Assembly (NCBI GenBank): GCA_014762635.1
Contig: JABURR010000055.1
Location: 1-64,000, forward strand
From: Paracoccaceae bacterium
GTDB lineage: Bacteria > Pseudomonadota > Alphaproteobacteria > Rhodobacterales > Rhodobacteraceae
Reading direction: 5' to 3'
Length of the DNA: 64,000 nt
Position 1 is the first letter of the stretch; every line of letters starts with the position of its first letter. The notes beneath the pieces were generated by a model. The model was not told where the DNA came from and searched no databases. It saw nothing but the letters and a program-made list of their open reading frames with translations. The translations under genes and the position numbers were made by a program. Below, piece after piece: positions 1 through 9,606 of the stretch.

Positions 1-1418
1 TGGTCGAGGACAAGGGCCTGCTGGCCGAGGTCGCGGGGCTGGTGGAATGGCCCGTGGTCCTGATGGGCGAGATCGGCGCCGACTTCCTCGACCTGCCGCC
101 CGAGGTGCTGCAGACCTCGATGAAGGAGCACCAGAAATTCTTCTCGGTCCGCAACCCCAAGACGGGCCGGATCGAGAAATTCATCACTGTGGCCAACCGC
201 GAAACCGTCGACCAGGGCGCGACGATCCTTGCGGGGAACCAGAAGGTTCTGGCCGCGCGGTTGAGCGACGCGAAATTCTTCTGGGAAAATGACCTGCGCA
301 CGGTGAAACAGGCCGGCATGAAGGCCTGGACCGAGCAACTGGCCAACGTCACCTTCCACGCCAAGCTGGGATCGCAGGCCGAGCGGATCGAACGGATCGC
401 GGCGCTGGCGCGTGAAATCGCGCCGCTGGTAGATGCCAAGCCCGACCTGGCGGAAGAAGCCGCGCGGATCGCCAAGGCCGACCTGGCCAGCGAGATGGTC
501 TATGAATTCCCCGAGTTGCAGGGGGTCATGGGTACCTATTACGCGCGTGAGGCGGGGCATGACGCGGGCGTGCCCGAGGCCTGTGCCGAGCATTACTCAC
601 CCCTCGGCCCCTCGGACGCGGTGCCCACGGCCCCCGTCTCGGTGGCCGTGGCGCTGGCCGACAAGATCGACACGCTGACCGGCTTCTGGGCGATCGACGA
701 GAAACCGACGGGTTCGAAAGACCCCTATGCCCTGCGCCGGGCGGCATTGGGGGTTATTCGGTTGGTTTTGGGAAATGACCTGAGAATAGAAATGCTTCAT
801 CTTTTTGACCGTCATTTCACTTTGGCTCCGATCATGGCAGAGGTCGCGGGCGATGTTTCCAATATTCCCGAAGGTTCTTCCAAAGAGCTTGATCGTGACC
901 TCCTCTCCTTCTTCCACGACCGTCTCAAGGTTCACCTCCGCGACGAGGGCATTCGTCATGACGTGATCGACGCGGTGCTCTCGATGCCGGGCAGTGATGA
1001 TCTGGTGCTGGTGGTCAAGCGGGCACAGGCGCTGAGTGATTTCCTCAAGACCGACGATGGCGAGAACCTGTTGCAGGGGTTCAAGCGCGCCAACAACATC
1101 CTCACCCAGGCCGAGGAAAAGGACGGGGTGGAATATTCCTTTGGCGCGGATGTGAAATTCGCCGAGGCCGAGGAGGAAAGGACCCTGTTCGCCGCGCTCG
1201 ACGCCGCCGACGCGCGGATCGCGCCCGCGATGGAGGCCGAGGAGTTCGCTGCCGCCATGTCCGCCATGGCCGAGCTGCGCGCGCCCATCGACGCCTTCTT
1301 CGAGGCGGTGCAGGTCAATGCCGAGTCGCAGTTGGTGCGCCGCAACCGCCTGAACCTGCTGCACCGGATCCGCGAAATCTGCCTTTCGGTGGCCGATCTG
1401 ACCAGAATCGAAGGATAA
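1..1418 (+). CDS. glyS: Glycyl-tRNA synthetase beta subunit (5' truncated by window)
   Basis: This is the C-terminal part of the beta subunit of the alpha2beta2 bacterial glycyl-tRNA synthetase, which charges tRNA-Gly in the cytosol. The frame is open from base 3, so the start lies outside the window. The visible part includes the family segment MKEHQKFFSVRN and the later ADKIDTLTGFW block (HD-like core), and ends with a DALR-type anticodon-binding region (VNAESQLVRRNRLNLLHRI). The stop is TAA at 1416-1418. Bases about 745-915 are clearly more AT-rich than the rest of the gene, although the frame stays open. A ppdK-type gene follows in the same direction. Confidence 0.95.
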   Translation, partial: VEDKGLLAEVAGLVEWPVVLMGEIGADFLDLPPEVLQTSMKEHQKFFSVRNPKTGRIEKFITVANRETVDQGATILAGNQKVLAARLSDAKFFWENDLRTVKQAGMKAWTEQLANVTFHAKLGSQAERIERIAALAREIAPLVDAKPDLAEEAARIAKADLASEMVYEFPELQGVMGTYYAREAGHDAGVPEACAEHYSPLGPSDAVPTAPVSVAVALADKIDTLTGFWAIDEKPTGSKDPYALRRAALGVIRLVLGNDLRIEMLHLFDRHFTLAPIMAEVAGDVSNIPEGSSKELDRDLLSFFHDRLKVHLRDEGIRHDVIDAVLSMPGSDDLVLVVKRAQALSDFLKTDDGENLLQGFKRANNILTQAEEKDGVEYSFGADVKFAEAEEERTLFAALDAADARIAPAMEAEEFAAAMSAMAELRAPIDAFFEAVQVNAESQLVRRNRLNLLHRIREICLSVADLTRIEG

Positions 1419-1441
1419 AAGGGCGTCAGCCGAAGGCGACA

Positions 1442-1481
1442 GTTGCAAGTGTCAGGATCAGGAGTATCCTGCACCTGCAAC
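1442..1481. repeat. Long inverted repeat abutting the ppdK ribosome-binding site
   Basis: The arms 1442-1458 (GTTGCAAGTGTCAGGAT) and 1466-1481 (ATCCTGCACCTGCAAC) pair over about 16 bp with one mismatch and one bulged base, leaving a 7-nt loop. The right arm ends directly before the AAGGAG at 1482-1487 that serves the next gene. No T-run follows, so a standard terminator for glyS is less likely. It may be an operator or an RNA hairpin that affects translation; this is inferred from position only. Confidence 0.6.
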
Positions 1482-1494
1482 AAGGAGCGCCGCA

Positions 1495-4062
1495 GTGCAG
1501 CAAAACGCGGATTTCAAGGGATACACGCGCATTCGGCGCGTCGCACCCATTGCCGTGGAGACTCACGGCGGCCGCGCGAAATGCCTGCAGCGCCTGATCC
1601 GGCTGGACCTGCCGGTGCCCGAGACGGTGGCCCTGTCCTTCGACGCGGTGCACCGCATCGCCTCGGGGCAGGTGCCCGATACCAAGGGCATCCTCAAGAT
1701 CTTCGGTGACGCGCCGCTGGTCTCGGTCCGGCCAAGCTCGGGCGATCCGGATTGGGGCGGGCCCGGCGCGATCCTGAACATCGGCATGAACGATGATCGC
1801 CACGCGGAACTGTGCCAGAGCCACGGCGCCCGTGCGGCCAATGCGCTGTACCTGCGCTTCATCCACGCCTACGCGACCCACGTGGCGCGGCTGGACGCCG
1901 ACATGTTCGAGCCGCGGGAGGAACCGAGCGAGGCCGACGTGCGCCGCGCGCTCGAGATCTACCAGGATGAGACGGAAGAGGATTTCCCCCAGGACGCGGG
2001 CGTTCAACTGCGCGAGGTTCTGCGATCCATGGCGCGGGCATGGGAGGGCACCACGGCCCGCCTGCTGCGCGAAGCGCGCGGTGCGCCGCCGGATGCGGGG
2101 CTGGGTCTGATCGTGCAGAAGATGGCGCTGGGCGTCGGTCCGGATGAAAGCGGCGCCGGGGTGATCCAGTTCGTCAATTCCGCCACCGGCCTGTCGCAGG
2201 TGACGGGGCGGTATCTGTCGCAATCGCAGGGGCGCGATGCGCTGGTGCCGGGGCAGGGGGCGATCTACCTGACCAAGGACCCGCGTGGCGCCTCGCTTGA
2301 AGAGAAATGCCCCGAGACCATCGAGACGCTCAAGGGTATGAGCACGATCTGCCGGACCCGCCTGCGCGAGGAAATGCAGATCGAGTTCACGATCGAGGCC
2401 GGAGAGCTTCGCGTCCTCGACGCGGTGCGTGTCCAGCGCAGCACCCGCGCGGCTGTCCGGATCGCGGTGGACCTTGCCAATGACGGGGTGATCCCGCGCG
2501 AAGAGGCGGTGCTGCGCATCCCGCCCCGGAGCCTGACCGAACTGCTCCACCCCCAGGTGGATCCGAAGGCCAAACGCGACCGGTTTACCCGCGGCATCGG
2601 CGCCAGCCCGGGCGGCGCGGTGGGGCGGATCGTGTTCTCCTCGACGGCCGCCCACGCCAGTGCCGCGCAAGGCGAGGCCTGTATCTTGGTGCGGCGCGAA
2701 ACCTCTCCGGAAGACATTCGCGGGATGCACTCGGCTTCGGGTGTGCTGACGGAACGCGGCGGCATGACCAGCCACGCTGCGGTGATCGCGCGGGGGATGG
2801 GCCTGCCCTGCGTCGTCGGTGCCAGCGACATGCGGATCAACCAGCGCGACAGGACCCTGAAGGCCGCCGATGGCCGCGTGCTTCAGGAGGGCGACCTGAT
2901 CACCCTGGACGGATCGCACGGCGAAGCCTTGCTGGGGGCGGTGGAGATGCTGGAACCCGCCACCGACGATGCATTCCAGTCCCTGATGGCCTGGGCCGAC
3001 GAGTTCCGCGACATCGACGTGCGTGCCAATGCCGACACGCCGGACGACGCGCGCGTCGCGCGCCAGTTCGAGGCGCAGGGCATAGGCCTGTGCCGGACCG
3101 AGCATATGTTCTTCGAGGAAGACCGCCTCACGGTGATGCGCGAGATGATCTTCACCGACAGTGCGGATGACCGGCGCGCCGCGCTGGCCCGACTTCTGCC
3201 GATGCAGAAGATGGACTTCCGCGAGCTTTTCAAGATCATGCGCGACAAGCCGGTCTGTATCCGGCTGTTCGACCCGCCGTTGCACGAATTTCTTCCCTCC
3301 TCGCGCGAGGGGATGCGCGAACTGGCCGAGGCGCTGGGTCTTCCGCTTTCCAAGGTGACTGGGCGGATCGAGGAATTACGCGAATTCAACCCGATGCTGG
3401 GGATGCGTGGGGTTCGTCTCGGGATCACCGTGCCCGAGATATACGAGATGCAGGCGCGTGCGATCTTCCTGGCGACGGTGGAATGCCGCGACAGCGGCAA
3501 CCCGGTGGTGGCCGAGATCATGATCCCGCTGGTGTCGGCCAAGCGCGAAGTGGAACTGGTCAAGAACATGATCGATGGGGTGGCCGCTGCGGTGCGCAAC
3601 GAGACTGGCATCGATTTCGACTACAAGATCGGGGTGATGGTCGAGACGCCGCGCGCCGCGCTGCGGGCGGACGAGATCGCCCAGTATTCGTCGTTCCTGT
3701 CCTTCGGCACCAACGACCTGACTCAGATGACCTATGGCCTCAGCCGCGACGATGCCGGGCGGTTCATGGGGGAATACGTGGCACAGGGCGTCTTCGGGGA
3801 GGACCCGTTCCATATGCTCGATATCGAGGGCGTCGGAGAGTTGCTCCAGATCGGATCCGAGCGCGGCCGCAAGGGGCGCCCCGAGATTGTCCTGTCGGTT
3901 TGCGGTGAGCACGGCGGCAACCCCGAATCTATCGCCTTCTGTCGGCGGGCAGGATTCGACTACGTGTCCTGTTCGCCCTACCGGGTGCCGGTGGCGCGGC
4001 TTGCTGCAGCGCAGCAATCCCTGACCGAGCCCGTCGAAGGGCGATCGCCCGTAGAGTCCTGA
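1495..4062 (+). CDS. ppdK: Pyruvate, phosphate dikinase-type enzyme
   Basis: PPDK reversibly converts PEP, AMP and PPi to pyruvate, ATP and Pi in the cytosol. The 855-residue protein has an N-terminal ATP-grasp-like region, a swivelling phosphohistidine domain (GGMTSHAAVIARGMGLPC, catalytic His about residue 427) and a C-terminal PEP/pyruvate TIM barrel (FGTNDLTQMTYG, then CGEHGGNPESIAFC with the catalytic Cys, then SCSPYRVPVARLA). The GTG start has AAGGAG 7 nt upstream. The ATP-grasp part departs from textbook PPDK: GGKGANL reads GGRAKCL, and the LQTR segment reads LDAVR. The enzyme could be a lineage variant or one with altered nucleotide use. It is about 30 residues shorter than typical PPDK and follows glyS by 76 bp. 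Confidence 0.85.
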   Translation: MQQNADFKGYTRIRRVAPIAVETHGGRAKCLQRLIRLDLPVPETVALSFDAVHRIASGQVPDTKGILKIFGDAPLVSVRPSSGDPDWGGPGAILNIGMNDDRHAELCQSHGARAANALYLRFIHAYATHVARLDADMFEPREEPSEADVRRALEIYQDETEEDFPQDAGVQLREVLRSMARAWEGTTARLLREARGAPPDAGLGLIVQKMALGVGPDESGAGVIQFVNSATGLSQVTGRYLSQSQGRDALVPGQGAIYLTKDPRGASLEEKCPETIETLKGMSTICRTRLREEMQIEFTIEAGELRVLDAVRVQRSTRAAVRIAVDLANDGVIPREEAVLRIPPRSLTELLHPQVDPKAKRDRFTRGIGASPGGAVGRIVFSSTAAHASAAQGEACILVRRETSPEDIRGMHSASGVLTERGGMTSHAAVIARGMGLPCVVGASDMRINQRDRTLKAADGRVLQEGDLITLDGSHGEALLGAVEMLEPATDDAFQSLMAWADEFRDIDVRANADTPDDARVARQFEAQGIGLCRTEHMFFEEDRLTVMREMIFTDSADDRRAALARLLPMQKMDFRELFKIMRDKPVCIRLFDPPLHEFLPSSREGMRELAEALGLPLSKVTGRIEELREFNPMLGMRGVRLGITVPEIYEMQARAIFLATVECRDSGNPVVAEIMIPLVSAKREVELVKNMIDGVAAAVRNETGIDFDYKIGVMVETPRAALRADEIAQYSSFLSFGTNDLTQMTYGLSRDDAGRFMGEYVAQGVFGEDPFHMLDIEGVGELLQIGSERGRKGRPEIVLSVCGEHGGNPESIAFCRRAGFDYVSCSPYRVPVARLAAAQQSLTEPVEGRSPVES

Positions 4063-4279
4063 ATTATAATCCTAAAATATGAAATCTGCGCTTTATTCAA
4101 GCCGTGCGCTGTGCGTCTATTTTGCACGTGCAGCATAATTTGACCTCATACAACTGGACTGTCCCGCCCGATCGTGTATATGAGCCCGCGTCTTACTAAG
4201 GGTTCTGCGTGCCAATCTTGCTGCGCGGACAAGATGATGGGCCGCCTGCTTGCTTTCATGGCCCAGTCTGGGGGTACCG

Positions 4280-4945
4280 ATGAGACACCTGCGTCTGGTT
4301 GCCGCTTGGGTGGCACTTTCAATCGGAATGGCTTCGAGCGTATCGGCTGACGTCACGGTCAGCCAATCCAACGATCCCAACGCCGTTTTGAACGAACAAC
4401 TCGTTGCTCTGTTGGGCGAGGAACATGATGCGCTGGAGGACATGAACCAGCGCCGTATCAATCGCCTGCGGACCGAGCGTCAGAGGCTTGGCGGAACCCG
4501 TGGCAACGGAATCGAGTACAATCGCGACTGGCTTGCCCGCCAACCCGTCGCCAGCGGTGGCCCCGAGTGGGAATGTCTTGCCGAGGCTCTCTATTTCGAA
4601 GCGCGCGGCGAAAGCGTCGCCGGGCAGTTCGCCGTGGCCGAGGTGATCCTGAACCGGGTGGACAGTTCCTATTATCCCGACACGGTCTGCCGGGTGGTGA
4701 ACCAGGGAACCGGGCGCAAGTATGCCTGCCAGTTCAGCTATACCTGCGATGGCCTGGCCGAAGTGGTTTCCGAACCCGCCGCGTGGCGCCGGGTGGGCAA
4801 GGTGGCCCGCATCATGCTGGATGGTGCCCCGCGCGATCTGACAGGCGGTGCGACCCACTATCACACCAAGGCGGTGAACCCGCGCTGGGCCCGCAGCTTT
4901 CCGCGCACGGCCACGATCGGGGTGCATCACTTCTACCGGATGTGA
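4280..4945 (+). CDS. SleB/CwlJ-family cell wall hydrolase, secreted
   Basis: This is a predicted periplasmic peptidoglycan hydrolase of the Hydrolase_2 (SleB/CwlJ) family. I chose ATG 4280 rather than the upstream TTG at 4250 because it gives a clean signal peptide (MRHLRLVAAWVALSIGMA, cleavage near VSA-DV) and has GGGGG just upstream. The catalytic domain follows a short linker: WECLAEALYFEARGES with the conserved Glu, then AVAEVILNRV, then ACQFSYTCDG. At 221 residues it is normal for the family. Alphaproteobacteria use such proteins in wall turnover rather than spore germination. It stands alone and is followed by a hairpin at 4970. Confidence 0.85.
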   Translation: MRHLRLVAAWVALSIGMASSVSADVTVSQSNDPNAVLNEQLVALLGEEHDALEDMNQRRINRLRTERQRLGGTRGNGIEYNRDWLARQPVASGGPEWECLAEALYFEARGESVAGQFAVAEVILNRVDSSYYPDTVCRVVNQGTGRKYACQFSYTCDGLAEVVSEPAAWRRVGKVARIMLDGAPRDLTGGATHYHTKAVNPRWARSFPRTATIGVHHFYRM

Positions 4946-4969
4946 GCCCGGCACAGCGAAAACCGGTTT

Positions 4970-4988
4970 GGGGGCTTGTATAGCCCCC
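4970..4988 (+). terminator. Hairpin after the cell wall hydrolase gene
   Basis: GGGGGCT (4970-4976) and AGCCCCC (4982-4988) form a perfect 7-bp stem with a 5-nt loop, 25 bp after the hydrolase stop. The downstream stretch (GTTCCTTC) is only weakly T-rich, so termination strength is uncertain. Confidence 0.6.
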
Positions 4989-5063
4989 GTTCCTTCATGA
5001 TATCTGCCTGCACATGCGGCTGACCTGTGTCGGCCGCAAAGTTGTTTTTGGCGAGGGAATTCC

Positions 5064-6407
5064 ATGTCGCGCAAACTGTTCGGAACCGACGGTGTTCGTG
5101 GAACGGCGAATGTCTATCCGATGACTGCAGAAATGGCGCTGCGCCTGGGCGCGGCGGTCGGCCGGTATTTCCGAAACGACGGCAGCAATGTGCACCGCGT
5201 GGTGATCGGCAAGGACACGCGCCTGTCTGGCTACATGTTCGAGAATGCGTTGACGGCCGGCCTGACCTCGACGGGGATGAACGTTCTGCTTCTGGGCCCG
5301 GTTCCGACGCCCGCCGTGGGGCTATTGACCACCTCGATGCGCGCCGATCTCGGTGTGATGATCTCGGCCAGCCACAACCCGCACGAGGATAACGGGATCA
5401 AGTTCTTCGGCCCGGATGGCTTCAAGCTGAGCGATGAGGCCGAGGCCGAGATCGAGGCGCTGATGGAAACTGGCGTCGAACCCGCGCAGGCGGCCAATAT
5501 CGGCCGTGCGAAGCGGATCGACGACGGGCGGTTTCGCTATGTCGAACGCATGAAATCGACCTTGCCGCAGGGGCGGCGGCTTGATGGGCTGAAAGTGGTG
5601 ATCGACTGCGCAAACGGCGCGGCCTATCGCGCGGCGCCCGAGATCCTTTGGGAACTGGGGGCCGAGGTGATCCCCGTCGGGGTCAGCCCAAACGGCACGA
5701 ACATCAATCAGGGTTGTGGGTCGACCGACACGCGCCTGGCGGTGGAGACCGTGATCGCCCATGGGGCCGATGTGGGGATCTGCCTCGACGGCGACGCGGA
5801 CCGGGTGATGATCCTGGACGAAACCGGCGCCGTGGCCGATGGCGATCAGATCATGGCGCTTCTGGCGCGGCGCTGGGCCGAGGAGGACCGGCTGAACGGC
5901 GGCGCGTTGGTGGCGACGGTCATGTCGAACCTCGGGCTTGAGCGGTTCCTCGAGGGCCGGGGCCTGCGGCTGGAACGCACCGCCGTGGGTGACCGCTACG
6001 TGGTCGAACGGATGCGCGCCGGGGGCTTCAACCTGGGTGGTGAGCAGTCCGGCCATATCGTGATGACGGATTATGCCACCACCGGGGATGGTCTGCTGGC
6101 GGGGCTGCAATTCCTGACCGCGATGGTGGAGGAGGACAAGCCCGCCTCGGAGCTTGTGCGGAATTTCGAACCCGTTCCGCAGCTTCTGAAGAACGTGCGC
6201 TATGGGGCAGGGGCCGACCCTCTGGCACTGGCGCCAGTCAAAAGCCGTATCGCCGAGGCCGAAGGGCGCCTGAAAGGGCATGGCCGCCTTCTGATCCGCA
6301 AGTCGGGGACCGAGCCGCTGATCCGCGTGATGGCGGAATGCGAGGATGAGGGCCTTCTGACCGAGGTCGTCGACAGCATCGTGGACGAGGTCAAGGCCGC
6401 GGTCTGA
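5064..6407 (+). CDS. glmM: Phosphoglucosamine mutase
   Basis: GlmM converts glucosamine-6-phosphate to glucosamine-1-phosphate on the way to UDP-GlcNAc for peptidoglycan and lipopolysaccharide. The 447-residue length is standard. The N-terminus reads [14 protein letters not shown]. The phosphoserine loop is [16 protein letters not shown], the metal loop is [12 protein letters not shown], and the C-terminal phosphate-binding loop is [15 protein letters not shown]. The ATG at 5064 has a GAGG about 8 nt upstream. In relatives glmM often follows folP, but here the upstream neighbour is a wall hydrolase. Confidence 0.96.
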   Translation: MSRKLFGTDGVRGTANVYPMTAEMALRLGAAVGRYFRNDGSNVHRVVIGKDTRLSGYMFENALTAGLTSTGMNVLLLGPVPTPAVGLLTTSMRADLGVMISASHNPHEDNGIKFFGPDGFKLSDEAEAEIEALMETGVEPAQAANIGRAKRIDDGRFRYVERMKSTLPQGRRLDGLKVVIDCANGAAYRAAPEILWELGAEVIPVGVSPNGTNINQGCGSTDTRLAVETVIAHGADVGICLDGDADRVMILDETGAVADGDQIMALLARRWAEEDRLNGGALVATVMSNLGLERFLEGRGLRLERTAVGDRYVVERMRAGGFNLGGEQSGHIVMTDYATTGDGLLAGLQFLTAMVEEDKPASELVRNFEPVPQLLKNVRYGAGADPLALAPVKSRIAEAEGRLKGHGRLLIRKSGTEPLIRVMAECEDEGLLTEVVDSIVDEVKAAV

Positions 6408-6412
6408 GCGGC

Positions 6413-7315
6413 CTATTCCGGTGGCGGACGTTTCCGGCGCCAGTGGCTGATGCCTAGCCCCGTCAGGATCAGTGCCAGCGCGATGAAGAACCGCCCCGGC
6501 AGCGCCTCGTTCAGGACCAGCGCGCCGAAGAGCATCGACCAGACCGGGACCTGGTAGTTGACCAGCGTCATGAACCCCGGGCCCGCGCTGCGAATGACCG
6601 AGGTGCGCAAGAAGACCGCAAGCCCGGTCGGCACCAGCCCCAGGAAGATCAGCGCCGCCCCGGTTTGCCCGCCGGACCAGACCGGCATCCCGTCGACGAT
6701 GAACATCGCCGGAAGCAGCACAACGCTGCCCACAACCAGCGTCAGCGCCGCAAGGGCCACCGGATCCACCGGTGGGCAGCGACGCGTCAGGATCGAGGCT
6801 ATGGCATAGGAGAGCGCCGCGGCGATGCAGGAGAGCCGTCCCAGCGCTTCGAGGTTGCCCTTTCCGGCCTCCAGAATGCCCGGCCCGATCAGCACGGCGG
6901 CGCCAAGAAACCCGAGCCCGAACCCCAGCGTGCGGCGACGGCTGAGTTGCTCGCCCGGCACGAAGACATGCGCCAGCGGCAGCACGAACAGCGGAATCGC
7001 CGCCATCGAGAGCCCGGCAAAGGCCGAGGGGACATGCTGCTGCCCCCAGCTGAGCAGGAAGAAGGGAAGGGCGGTGGACAGAACGCCAGCCGCGATGATG
7101 AAGCCCCAGAGCTTCGCGTCCCAGGCCGGAAAGCCGCGCCCCAGCAGGATCATGGGAACCAGCAGCGCCAGCGCGCCCAGGGTCGTGCGGGCCGTCGCCA
7201 CCGTCACCGCGCCATAATCCTGCAGCGCGATGCTCATGATCATGAAGGTCCCGCCCCAGATCACGCCCAGGGAGAGGATCGAGAGCCAGTTTGCAAGCGT
7301 CGGTGTCTGCGGCAT
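6413..7315 (-). CDS. EamA/DMT-superfamily transporter
   Basis: This is an inner-membrane transporter of the drug/metabolite transporter superfamily, with about ten hydrophobic helices in 300 residues and two EamA repeats. The first repeat contains SLGVIWGGTFMIMSIAL and the second GLVPTGLAVFLRTSVI. The positively charged C-terminus (HWRRKRPPPE) should be cytoplasmic. The substrate cannot be told from sequence; relatives export amino acids or metabolites. It lies downstream of ilvC on the same strand, beyond a terminator hairpin, and ends 5 bp from the glmM stop on the opposite strand. Confidence 0.85.
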   Translation of the reverse strand: MPQTPTLANWLSILSLGVIWGGTFMIMSIALQDYGAVTVATARTTLGALALLVPMILLGRGFPAWDAKLWGFIIAAGVLSTALPFFLLSWGQQHVPSAFAGLSMAAIPLFVLPLAHVFVPGEQLSRRRTLGFGLGFLGAAVLIGPGILEAGKGNLEALGRLSCIAAALSYAIASILTRRCPPVDPVALAALTLVVGSVVLLPAMFIVDGMPVWSGGQTGAALIFLGLVPTGLAVFLRTSVIRSAGPGFMTLVNYQVPVWSMLFGALVLNEALPGRFFIALALILTGLGISHWRRKRPPPE

Positions 7316-7368
7316 GGGCCGGATTGATCACGGGGCGCGGGAAATGTCCAGACGGGCCCTAAACGGAA

Positions 7369-7396
7369 ATCGCCCGGCACGGGGGTGCCGGGCGAT
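7369..7396 (-). terminator. Rho-independent terminator of ilvC
   Basis: A perfect 12-bp stem (ATCGCCCGGCAC at 7369-7380 with its complement at 7385-7396) closes a 4-nt loop. On the minus strand it is followed by TTTCCGTTT, and it lies 20 bp past the ilvC stop. Confidence 0.85.
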
Positions 7397-7416
7397 CCAT
7401 AGTCACATGAGGTCGA

Positions 7417-8557
<1,141 letters not shown>

Positions 8558-8574
8558 AGATATGTGAAGAAATC

Positions 8575-9033
8575 ATGCAATTGGATGATGCAGACAGGCG
8601 ATTGTTGCGGCGGTTGCAGGCCGCGCCGGGCCTGCCGGTCGGCGAACTGGCCGAACAGGCGGGGATGACCCCGGCCACCTGTTCGCGGCGGCTGGACCGG
8701 TTGACCCGCGCCGGGGTGATCCGCGGGCAGCGGGCGCGGATCGACTGGGCGGCGCTGGGCTACACGGTGCTGGTGTCACTGCGCTTCACGCTGGACAAGA
8801 CCGAACCGCGCGCCTTCGACGAATTCCTGGCTGCCGCGCGCGAGGTGCCCGAGGTGCTGGAGATCCAGACCTTCCTGGGCCGGGTGGACGTGCGCCTCTC
8901 GGTCATTGCCCGCGACATGGTCCATTACCAGGAGGTCTATCGCACCCGCATCCTGACCCTGCCGCATATCGCCGATATCGAGGCGCTGATGCACGTCGCC
9001 ACCATCAAGACCGCCGAGACGCTGCCCATATGA
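8575..9033 (+). CDS. Lrp/AsnC-family transcriptional regulator (first of a pair)
   Basis: This is a cytosolic DNA-binding regulator of 152 residues, the usual Lrp length. An N-terminal winged helix-turn-helix (LPVGELAEQAGMTPATCSRRLDRLTRAGVI) precedes a C-terminal RAM/AsnC ligand-binding domain (VPEVLEIQTFLGRVDVRLSVIARDM). It is transcribed away from ilvC and overlaps the next Lrp gene by 4 bp (ATGA), so the two are translationally coupled. Members of this family respond to amino acids. Control of ilvC is a reasonable guess from the arrangement but is not shown by the protein sequence. Confidence 0.92.
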   Translation: MQLDDADRRLLRRLQAAPGLPVGELAEQAGMTPATCSRRLDRLTRAGVIRGQRARIDWAALGYTVLVSLRFTLDKTEPRAFDEFLAAAREVPEVLEIQTFLGRVDVRLSVIARDMVHYQEVYRTRILTLPHIADIEALMHVATIKTAETLPI

Positions 9034-9491
9034 CCGATCTGGACGACACCGACCGCGCGATCCTGCGGGCCTTGGCGGACGATGCGACGCTTTCGGCCGG
9101 GGCGCTGGGGCGTCAGCTTGGCCTGAGCCAACCCGCCGCCTGGCGCCGGGTGCGGCGGTTGGAGGAGGCCGGTATCCTAGCCGGGCGCCGGGTAGAGTTC
9201 GACTTGGCCAAGCTGGGGTTCGGGGTGACGGTGTTCCTGGGCGTGAAGCTTGCCACCAAGGGGCGCGTCAGCCTGGAGGACTTCGAAAGGGTCGTCTCGG
9301 CCATTCCCGAGGTGCAGACGGTCGAACATGTGCTGGGGCTCTACGATTACCGCCTGCGGGTCGTGGCCCGCGATCTGCCCGATTTCGAGCGTGTCCTGCG
9401 CCGCCGGATCATGACACTGCCGGGCGTGGGAGGGGTGGAGGCCAACGTGCTGCTGTCGGAAGAGCGTTTGGCGGGGCCGTTGGGTGGCTGA
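9030..9491 (+). CDS. Lrp/AsnC-family transcriptional regulator (second of a pair)
   Basis: This 153-residue Lrp/AsnC protein begins within the stop codon of the preceding paralogue. It has a DNA-binding half (DATLSAGALGRQLGLSQPAA with RRLEEAGI) and a RAM domain (VSAIPEVQTVEHVLGLYDY). The two proteins are paralogous but clearly different, so hetero-oligomers or division of ligand specificity are possible. It ends just before a 16-bp palindrome (9494-9509) in front of an aminotransferase gene, which could be a shared target. Confidence 0.92.
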   Translation: MTDLDDTDRAILRALADDATLSAGALGRQLGLSQPAAWRRVRRLEEAGILAGRRVEFDLAKLGFGVTVFLGVKLATKGRVSLEDFERVVSAIPEVQTVEHVLGLYDYRLRVVARDLPDFERVLRRRIMTLPGVGGVEANVLLSEERLAGPLGG

Positions 9492-9493
9492 GG

Positions 9494-9509
9494 TTTCCAA
9501 CTGGAAACG
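9494..9509. promoter_or_regulatory. 16-bp palindrome upstream of aminotransferase
   Basis: GTTTCCA-AC-TGGAAAC is a perfect inverted repeat starting 3 bp after the stop of the second Lrp gene and about 100 bp before the aminotransferase ATG. A partial second copy (GTTTCAAGTGG) follows at about 9522. No T-run follows, so an operator fits better than a terminator. Confidence 0.5.
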
Positions 9510-9606
9510 CAGGCATCCGGGTTTCAAGTGGTGTATACCGAGATAGGCTTTGCGTTTGTCGCATCCGCGTTTTAGCTCTGACGCAACTGTTTGAAGGAGA
9601 CTGCAG

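Noticed and set aside
1426-3285. 619-codon open frame on the minus strand across ppdK
   Set aside because: It mirrors the high-GC codon bias of ppdK, has no recognisable motifs, and the plus-strand gene has full PPDK signatures.
4123-4132. TGCACGTGCA palindrome in the ppdK-hydrolase gap
   Set aside because: Only 10 bp and isolated; no promoter context to support a site.
5322-7331. 669-codon minus-strand frame spanning glmM and the EamA gene
   Set aside because: Antisense and frame-shifted shadow of two well-supported genes; Ala/Gly/Arg/His-rich low-information sequence.
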